The notes under the pieces are model-generated. The model did no database searches. It was not told where the DNA came from and worked only from the letters and a program-made list of their open reading frames with translations. From contig CACLIK010000002.1 in the NCBI GenBank assembly GCA_902606965.1, forward strand, positions 1 through 55,303: a stretch of 55,303 nucleotides of DNA. Reading direction: 5' to 3'. The position numbers were made by a program, and so were the translations under genes. Below, piece after piece: positions 48,602-55,303 of this stretch. Source of the stretch: an uncultured marine group I thaumarchaeote (lineage in GTDB: Archaea > Thermoproteota > Nitrososphaeria > Nitrososphaerales > Nitrosopumilaceae). Position 1 is the first letter of the stretch, and every line of letters starts with the position of its first letter.

Positions 48602-49801
48602 TTAGATGGTAAACCATCCAGATTTTACATATGATAATGCTATATTTAGAGCAAATAGAACGAAAGTGAAAGCATAAACAGTATACATTATTACGTTAAT
48701 TTTTTTCTCTGAAGCATGTTTCTCAATAATTGTGTAGATAAATTTTCCTCCATCCAATATGGGTAGAGGAAGCATATTGATAATTCCAATGAAAAATGAA
48801 ATCATCCATAACCAAAGAAGAAACATAGATACCTGAGGATTCCATTCTATGAAATTCAAAACTGGTTTGTAAGACATCGAATTATCTCTTATGATCCCAA
48901 TTAAACCTCTATCAGGATCATCAGGAGAGGGCATAATCTCAACAGGCAATTGTATCTGTTGACCATCTCTTTGAACTGTCACAGTAGCAGTATCACCCGG
49001 TTTCAGATCAACCTTTTGAAAATCAAACGGTGTTACTACTACTACACTGTTTACTCCTGTTATCAGATCATCTTTTTGTAAACCAGCTTTTTCTGCTCCA
49101 CTACCTTCTATAATTGAAATAATGAGTACACCATCAGGCGCCTCGTAAAACCACCCCAAGAGTGGTTCTGGTAATACTAGTGCAAAAATTGGGTTTGTTA
49201 ATAGTAATGCTCCTAAGGCAAATGCAAAGATTACATTTGAAGTTGCACCCGCTCCTATGACTCTAAGTTTGGATATTTTTTTTGCACTATCAAATTCCTT
49301 TTCATCTGGTTCCACAAACCCCGCAAATAATGCAATAAAAACTGCAAACCCTCCAGTTTTGATCTTTATTTTTTCTAGAGTAGCTACTATACCATGAGCA
49401 CCTTCATGCATGATCAGGACAATTGGGATAGACAATAGAAAATACAGTATAGCCGAAACAGAAGTTAGCGTAACGCCAGGTATCAATACTGTTAACTCAG
49501 CAAATTCAGTTGGTTCTACAAAAAAGTTTGAGAGATTATTCAATAGAAACCAGAATGCAAATCCCATCATTAGAAAACCCGCTACTACACTTACATCTGC
49601 AAAAACCCTAATTCCGCGCTTTGTTCTAGTCAGCATTTTTGAAAGTGCTGACTGAACCTGAGTGTTTTTGTACGTAAGACTGTATGGCTTTATTTCAAAA
49701 CCATGTTTTTCCAATTTTACAGCCTTTGCTATACCTAAGATTACAACCCAGGCTATGAGAACGTAAATTATTGCATTGTCAGTGAGGAGATCAAGAGCCA
49801 A
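48602..49801 (-). CDS. Site-2 protease family (M50) membrane metalloprotease with PDZ domain
   Basis: IMHEGAHGIVA (HExxH), LPILDGGK, PDZ-like GSGAEKAGLQKDDLITGVN. Confidence 0.9.
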   Translation of the reverse strand: MALDLLTDNAIIYVLIAWVVILGIAKAVKLEKHGFEIKPYSLTYKNTQVQSALSKMLTRTKRGIRVFADVSVVAGFLMMGFAFWFLLNNLSNFFVEPTEFAELTVLIPGVTLTSVSAILYFLLSIPIVLIMHEGAHGIVATLEKIKIKTGGFAVFIALFAGFVEPDEKEFDSAKKISKLRVIGAGATSNVIFAFALGALLLTNPIFALVLPEPLLGWFYEAPDGVLIISIIEGSGAEKAGLQKDDLITGVNSVVVVTPFDFQKVDLKPGDTATVTVQRDGQQIQLPVEIMPSPDDPDRGLIGIIRDNSMSYKPVLNFIEWNPQVSMFLLWLWMISFFIGIINMLPLPILDGGKFIYTIIEKHASEKKINVIMYTVYAFTFVLFALNIALSYVKSGWFTI

Positions 49802-49844
49802 ATCGATTGGTACTTTTTTTATTCACGTAAATTTATCGGTTACT

Positions 49845-50156
49845 GTGAAGCCTGTGATTATTGTATCAACATTTCCTAATAAACAGTCAGTTATGGGGAT
49901 TGCCAATAAACTGGTAAAGAAAAAACTAGTTGCATGCGTCAATATGACAAAAATTTCATCCGTTTATACTTGGAAAGGGAAAGTAGAAAACCAGAATGAA
50001 TATCTGGCATTTTTTAAAACTACTAAAAAGAACCAACTAATTCTAAAAAAAGAATTGAAAAAACTTCATCCATACGACGTACCAGAGATTGCAGAAATTA
50101 ATGTGGAATCTATTAATCAACCATATATGAAATGGCTTGTTGATTCTACTAACTAG
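49845..50156 (+). CDS. cutA: CutA1-family divalent-cation tolerance protein
   Basis: VIIVSTFPNKQSVMGIANKLVKKKLVACVNMTKISSVYTWKGKVENQNEYLAFFKTT. GTG at 49845 preferred; the track start at 49776 lies inside the divergent M50 gene. Confidence 0.92.
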   Translation: MKPVIIVSTFPNKQSVMGIANKLVKKKLVACVNMTKISSVYTWKGKVENQNEYLAFFKTTKKNQLILKKELKKLHPYDVPEIAEINVESINQPYMKWLVDSTN

Positions 50157-51204
50157 ATTCTACCGCAAATCTTAGAATTGAAATAATACCACCAAGTCCA
50201 GTCACCCTCAGACCCATGTCAGTAGTTGCATCAACACTGTATACTATGCCGCCTTTTGATTCTACATCATTTAGAAAGTTGATAATTTCCTGTTCGTCAT
50301 TACTTTGTATTGCTTTCTCCGAAAAAATTAGCGAATCTATAGCACCATATTCATTTGCCATTCTAGTCTCCTCCAAACCCATTGTGAACTTACGGCTTTT
50401 TCTATTGGCAAGAATCATAACTTGATCAATAATATCAGAAACTTTTGCAAGCTTACTATTTGATATTATATCTTGCATTGATTTCGATTTAGTAAATATA
50501 TGGATACCATCTTCACCGCTAGAATCTACGCCTTCAACAATCTTAATTTCATGGTTTTGAGCGATCTGTGTTTTAGTAAGAAAGTTTACAAATTTCTTTT
50601 TTGTTTCTCCTGGCCCAAATACTATAAGCTGGTAGTTTGGCTTTACAATAGCCAACAATGCCTTTGAGATTTCATCAAAGAAGTTTTCTATTTTAAAATT
50701 AGTTTTGTATCTTTTTCCACTTGATCCTGAATAAATGTTCGGCATTATATGCAAATGCGTTCCTTTTAGTTTTCCAACACCGCAATCACTAGTATCTATT
50801 GCAATCAAGATAAATGTCAGATTATCACCTTTAGTTCTGACAAGTTTTTTTTCTACGGACGTCCACTTCTTTTTGAATAAATTAAATGGTTCATCAATTT
50901 TGATAACAAATGAGTGATGTGATCCATGGGGAACTGATTCATTATTAGATTCTTTAATTATTCCACCAACACGTATTCTATCTAATACGTTGTCTAATGA
51001 TATCTTTTCAACCTCTATTGATAGTCTAATCTTAACACGTTCACCTTTATCTGGTCTCGCAAAGTCTTTTTCCTGTTTAACAACACGAACAGTTTCTCCA
51101 ATAATTTTATCACCTTTTTTGATAACTCTACGTAGTGTAATTAGATCATCTGAATCTTCTGGTACACATGAAATTGAATTTTCATCAATAATTTTAGTTC
51201 GCAT
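50149..51204 (-). CDS. pelA: mRNA surveillance protein pelota (Dom34)
   Basis: Pelota domains including RTKGDNLTFILIAIDTSDCG-like central region and VDATTDMGLRVTGLGGIISILRF C-terminus. Confidence 0.92.
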   Translation of the reverse strand: MRTKIIDENSISCVPEDSDDLITLRRVIKKGDKIIGETVRVVKQEKDFARPDKGERVKIRLSIEVEKISLDNVLDRIRVGGIIKESNNESVPHGSHHSFVIKIDEPFNLFKKKWTSVEKKLVRTKGDNLTFILIAIDTSDCGVGKLKGTHLHIMPNIYSGSSGKRYKTNFKIENFFDEISKALLAIVKPNYQLIVFGPGETKKKFVNFLTKTQIAQNHEIKIVEGVDSSGEDGIHIFTKSKSMQDIISNSKLAKVSDIIDQVMILANRKSRKFTMGLEETRMANEYGAIDSLIFSEKAIQSNDEQEIINFLNDVESKGGIVYSVDATTDMGLRVTGLGGIISILRFAVESS

Positions 51205-51236
51205 ATCTATTTTTTATTCAAAAAAGAAAAACAATA

Positions 51237-51632
51237 TCAATTTTCTTGGGTTTTCTTTCGAACATAGTTTTCTACCCAATCAAGCGTAATTACTCCACTT
51301 TGTGCTAAGTTGACAAGAGAATTTGATGATGCCTCACCTGTCACTTTACCGTTATTACGTCGAATTTGACGCCACTTCAGTTTTGTATTTCCACTCCTAG
51401 AATTATAGATTATTCCCAGTACATCTCTGGCATTTACAAATGTAATATCTCTAATTTTCTTCAAAGTTACCTTATCTGCAGCTTCAACGTATATGGAACC
51501 AAGATCCTCCTCACGCTCTGGAAAAACTTCTGTATCATCGGCATAGCTTTGTGGAGCAAATGAACTACACGTACTAACCATTATGAATGATCTAAAACTT
51601 TCCATTGACGCTGGCGTATCTATTTTTACCAT
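51237..51632 (-). CDS. Hypothetical protein
   Basis: 131-aa ORF between pelA and tfe; no family recognised. True start could be internal. Confidence 0.5.
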   Translation of the reverse strand: MVKIDTPASMESFRSFIMVSTCSSFAPQSYADDTEVFPEREEDLGSIYVEAADKVTLKKIRDITFVNARDVLGIIYNSRSGNTKLKWRQIRRNNGKVTGEASSNSLVNLAQSGVITLDWVENYVRKKTQEN

Positions 51633-51659
51633 TTTGTACTAATGTCAGTTGTTATTTAT

Positions 51660-52169
51660 CTAGCTTTGTGTTTCCTTTCTTATCTTATCAATTTGTTTGG
51701 CAAATGCCTTTTGGAGCCTCTCATTTTTCTTAAGATTTAAAACTCCCCCACATGATGTGCATTTAAAAAATTCTTCAAGTGCGTCTTCAAATGTTACCCT
51801 TGGACAATCAGCATTTCCACAATGATAAAATTGTGATGAGTTTTCATAATCTAATCTTTGTTGTAACCTATCACCAATCTTTTTTTTCTGATTCTCAATA
51901 AAACTTTCAACTTCATCTCTTCTAGAACGCCAACGATAGACAAACCAACCTTTTCTTTCATCCTTTACTCTAACTCCAGTAATGAGAGCCTTACCAAAAA
52001 GATCATAGAGGACTTTTCTAACCATGTTAATTCTTAAACCAGTAGAACTTGCAATTTCTTCATCTGTTGCATCCTGCGATTTTAATAGTGATCTTGCAAC
52101 CTTGAGGTATTCATCACCACCAATCATATATGAAATTTTAACAAACGGATCTTCGTATTTATCAATCAA
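51660..52169 (-). CDS. tfe: Transcription factor E (TFE alpha)
   Basis: Winged helix DEEIASSTGLRINMVRKVLYDLFGKALI and Zn ribbon CGNADC...CTSCGG. Confidence 0.93.
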   Translation of the reverse strand: MIDKYEDPFVKISYMIGGDEYLKVARSLLKSQDATDEEIASSTGLRINMVRKVLYDLFGKALITGVRVKDERKGWFVYRWRSRRDEVESFIENQKKKIGDRLQQRLDYENSSQFYHCGNADCPRVTFEDALEEFFKCTSCGGVLNLKKNERLQKAFAKQIDKIRKETQS

Positions 52170-52193
52170 TAAAGATAACTCTATTTTCCATTA

Positions 52194-52727
52194 TTAATCA
52201 GTTGTTTTATTCGTCACAACATTTTTGCCATGCTCCTGAGGAATTATTACTCTCTCGGGATTATCAAAATCTGATTCAAATTGTTTTCCTTGATGAATAC
52301 GATCTAATAGTATACCCAAGGCGCTTATTTCTGAATGTGGTTGATTGCCTACTGCTACATTGTAATCTGCCATTTCGTATATTTCTCTCGGAACTTTCTC
52401 AGCTCCAACTACAATCAAAATTTTGTCTTCATTTCGAATTTTCATTTGAACATTATTGATATTTTGACCATACATTGTAAGATGAACAATTTTTACTCCA
52501 GCATTTTTTCTCTCTTTAATGATCTCCTTCCATTCAGAGATAATTTCAATTTGAAAATTACCACCCCATGTTTTGTTAATATCAGAAATTGTTTTTTCTA
52601 TCTCAGAATTCACCTCATTCATATAGATTTTATTTGCACCAAATGATCTTGCAACTAAGGCTACATGTGTGGTAACCCGATCATCTCTAACAACACGTTG
52701 ACCAATCCTTACAACTTCAATTTCCAT
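52194..52727 (-). CDS. tRNA (cytidine-56-2'-O)-methyltransferase
   Basis: [64 protein letters not shown]. Confidence 0.9.
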   Translation of the reverse strand: MEIEVVRIGQRVVRDDRVTTHVALVARSFGANKIYMNEVNSEIEKTISDINKTWGGNFQIEIISEWKEIIKERKNAGVKIVHLTMYGQNINNVQMKIRNEDKILIVVGAEKVPREIYEMADYNVAVGNQPHSEISALGILLDRIHQGKQFESDFDNPERVIIPQEHGKNVVTNKTTD

Positions 52728-53826
52728 ATGTTTTTACCCCAACTTTCTCCCTATTATATGAAATATCATTATGAAAAATATTATTGACTATTTCTTCAAG
52801 TTTATCCATATTTTTTTTTGTAGCCGCGGAAATGTCAATCCATTTCTTATTTTCATTCAATTCTAACAGATCAACAACATCTAATATTTCATCTTGATTC
52901 AATAATTCTGATTTATTCAAAGCGAAGATCATTTTATTCGTCTCCACACCGATTTCATTCAGTGTTGCATAGCAACTTTTGAATTTTTTTTGTAGCTCGT
53001 CATGATTATCACTAGCATCAATAACAACTATTACAACATCACTATACACCAGCTCTTCTAATGTTGATCTAAATGCTTCAATCATATATGCAGGTAGTTT
53101 GCTGATAAATCCTACAGTGTCTGAAATTAGTGCCTCTTTTTTGTTTATCATTACCTTGCGTACAGTAGTTGAAAGAGTAGTAAACAGTTCATCATTTTTT
53201 TCTTGTTTCTCTCCTGTTAGGGTATTGAATAATGTAGTTTTACCTGCTGAGGTATATCCTGCCAATGAGATTATTTTAAAACCAAGTCGTTTTCTTGCTT
53301 GTCTATGAAGTTTACGTTGTTTTCCAGACTTTACGAGTTTTGATTTTATACTAATCATCCTTTTTTTGATCTCATTATAGTAAACATCAACCTCAAATGT
53401 TCCAAGGCCCATAAATCCTGGCTGTTCTCCCTCTCTTGCCAGCCGTACTTTTTCTTTAGCTCTCGACATTTCATATCGTGCTTGCGCAAGTTGAACTTGA
53501 AGTTTCGATTCCGCACTAGAAGATCTTTTCTCAAATATACGTAAAATCAAAGCTTCCCGATCCAATATTTCCATTTTCAGCTCGGAAGCTAGATTATAGT
53601 TCTGGCTTGGTTTTAATATCTCGTCAAAAACTACTACATCCGGTTTTATCCTAGATATAATCTCTTTAAGGCCATCAATTTTTCCACTGCTTAATCCGTA
53701 TCTTTGTTTCTGTAGAAAGTTTTGTTTTATGATATGCTTTACTTTGTAGTCAGCTGATTCACAAAGTGCGATTGCTTCATCGACTATGTCATCTTGTTCA
53801 TATGTGATTAGAATTGCCGAATTCAT
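52717..53826 (-). CDS. hflX: GTPase HflX
   Basis: [79 protein letters not shown]. Confidence 0.95.
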   Translation of the reverse strand: MNSAILITYEQDDIVDEAIALCESADYKVKHIIKQNFLQKQRYGLSSGKIDGLKEIISRIKPDVVVFDEILKPSQNYNLASELKMEILDREALILRIFEKRSSSAESKLQVQLAQARYEMSRAKEKVRLAREGEQPGFMGLGTFEVDVYYNEIKKRMISIKSKLVKSGKQRKLHRQARKRLGFKIISLAGYTSAGKTTLFNTLTGEKQEKNDELFTTLSTTVRKVMINKKEALISDTVGFISKLPAYMIEAFRSTLEELVYSDVVIVVIDASDNHDELQKKFKSCYATLNEIGVETNKMIFALNKSELLNQDEILDVVDLLELNENKKWIDISAATKKNMDKLEEIVNNIFHNDISYNREKVGVKTYGN

Positions 53827-53846
53827 GATGAAATTCTACATTGATC

Positions 53847-55303
53847 TTAATTTAAGATTAGCAATTCATTTAATTCATAAGGTTTTTCATACGTACTATA
53901 AAAAACTCTATCATCAACTAAACCATAATTCGTTTCAAAGTGAGAATCAAAAACTATTCTAAATGAATTTACTGGTGTCACATCATCAGAAAGTAAATCA
54001 TATTTTCCATTAGGAAAATAATATGCATTGATTATAGACATTCTATCAACTTGATGTTTTTCATTCATTGTTTCTCCAAACTTTGTGCTAGGACCTGTAT
54101 CAGATTGGACAATAATTATTGGTTGATTTTCTGAATTTTCTTGAAGGTTTTTAATCACATCTTTCAAAATTTTTGTTAAATAAATTAACTGATTAAGGTA
54201 TGCAGTTTTTTCTTCATTGGGGTCTAAGTATGCAGTACCAGTTGGTCCAAACGTGTATTTGTAATCGACCTCTTCTCCATCAGGACCAAAAACATATGGA
54301 TCATGTGGTGCCATAACATGCATAAATACAAAAACAGGTTTTTCTGTTTCCTGTTTTATTTTTGTGATATCATCAAATTGACAAGAAATTCGATCTCTTC
54401 TTTCTTGGTGGAAGATTTCTGAGGATGGATCCTTGATAAATATGTCAAAAGCTCTAAAGACGCTTATTTGTTTTAATGCATGCAAAGTATGAAAGTCCAT
54501 GTTTTGATTTTTTGAGCAAAGATTTACATCAGCAATTTGTAAACTTCTAGTTCCCCACCAACCAGAATCAAAATTATAAATTTCATATCCTACAGATTTT
54601 AAATTCTTCATTACATGATTATTGCTTATCATCTGATATGGTATTCTTTGATCCAAAGACTCCTTCCCTACTGTATCAGATAAATAATTTACATATTTCA
54701 TATTAAGTGTGGAAGCCATTGCCAAAAATGTCTCAGCATAATTACTATGACTGTTTTTTGCAACGTAGAAATTACGTTCTTGCAAAAATTTAACAAAGTC
54801 ACTATTATCATAGTCATAAACAGTATTCAGCGTTCTCAAAGGTGCATATTCATCTAATACGATATAGTAAATATCTGGGAGACTGTTTGGATTATTTCCT
54901 GCTATAGTGGGTTCATACGCTTCATCGTCAAAGCTACTAAAATTTTCAAAATTATATACAGTGATATTAACAAATATTAAAGATAATAGTATTATTGATA
55001 CCACATTAGTTGTTGATGTAACATAACTAAAATTCCTACGTGTTTTTACAATATAGTATGTTATGAAAACAACAAGAGAAGTATAAGTGATGAGAAGTAA
55101 CACATGAATTAAAATAAGATATTCTTCAGTTACATTTGATTCTAGAATTTTAAAAATTATACCATATGAAAAAAACAAAAATACGTATAGAGAAGTCAGT
55201 AGTGCTGATTTTCTTGTATTTTTTAATACAAATCTAATACTTGCCCATATCACGATTGTTATTCCTAATATTATTAGGGTAGGAAAAATTATTCCCTGAA
55301 TTA
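53847..55303 (-). CDS. Membrane-anchored sulfatase/alkaline-phosphatase-superfamily protein (5' end beyond window)
   Basis: N-terminal TM helices, then DIYYIVLDEYAPLRTL, HVMAPHDPYVFGPDG, IIIVQSDTGPS; frame open to the window edge (upstream codons IQGIIFPTLIILGITIVIW). Confidence 0.65.
   Translation of the reverse strand, partial: IQGIIFPTLIILGITIVIWASIRFVLKNTRKSALLTSLYVFLFFSYGIIFKILESNVTEEYLILIHVLLLITYTSLVVFITYYIVKTRRNFSYVTSTTNVVSIILLSLIFVNITVYNFENFSSFDDEAYEPTIAGNNPNSLPDIYYIVLDEYAPLRTLNTVYDYDNSDFVKFLQERNFYVAKNSHSNYAETFLAMASTLNMKYVNYLSDTVGKESLDQRIPYQMISNNHVMKNLKSVGYEIYNFDSGWWGTRSLQIADVNLCSKNQNMDFHTLHALKQISVFRAFDIFIKDPSSEIFHQERRDRISCQFDDITKIKQETEKPVFVFMHVMAPHDPYVFGPDGEEVDYKYTFGPTGTAYLDPNEEKTAYLNQLIYLTKILKDVIKNLQENSENQPIIIVQSDTGPSTKFGETMNEKHQVDRMSIINAYYFPNGKYDLLSDDVTPVNSFRIVFDSHFETNYGLVDDRVFYSTYEKPYELNELLILN

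Noticed and set aside
49776-49844. N-terminal extension of CutA in the ORF track
   Set aside because: Lies inside and around the divergent M50 protease start; family homology begins at the GTG at 49845.

Overview
55.3 kb of AT-rich archaeal chromosome, densely coding. Gene content (aIF2-gamma/alpha, Nop10, S6e, L2, LSm, RPA, Lhr helicase, GatDE, Cdc48, pelota, TFE, aTrm56, SRP RNA) plus a GrpE-DnaK-DnaJ set and a bacterial-type MetK looks like a mesophilic Thaumarchaeota/Nitrososphaerota (Nitrosopumilus-like) genome; this taxonomy is inferred from family knowledge, not from a search. Three tRNAs (Gly-CCC, Gln-UUG, Leu-CAG) and a complete SRP RNA are readable. The accessory part is a surface-glycan/N-glycosylation island (~7.6-24.1 kb: AglB/STT3, three nucleotide-sugar dehydrogenase relatives, SDR epimerases/dehydratases, GT4 glycosyltransferases, an asparagine-synthase-like amidotransferase, a methyltransferase) lying between cobalamin genes (cobO, cbiA on one side, cbiD on the other). 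Its most unusual part is a tight co-directional block at 10.2-13.9 kb: a truncated UDP-sugar-dehydrogenase-like protein, a CDP-glycerol glycerophosphotransferase (TagB/F-like), a LicC/PntC-like nucleotidyltransferase and a TauD-type Fe(II)/2OG dioxygenase. This could be a phosphodiester-linked, oxidised glycan-decoration pathway, and is my best candidate for an undescribed system. Several short genes below the ORF-track cutoff (Nop10, a 35-aa single-TM protein, a 53-aa CxxC/His-rich protein, a 45-aa ORF) were read by hand. No CRISPR array, IS element or prophage was found.
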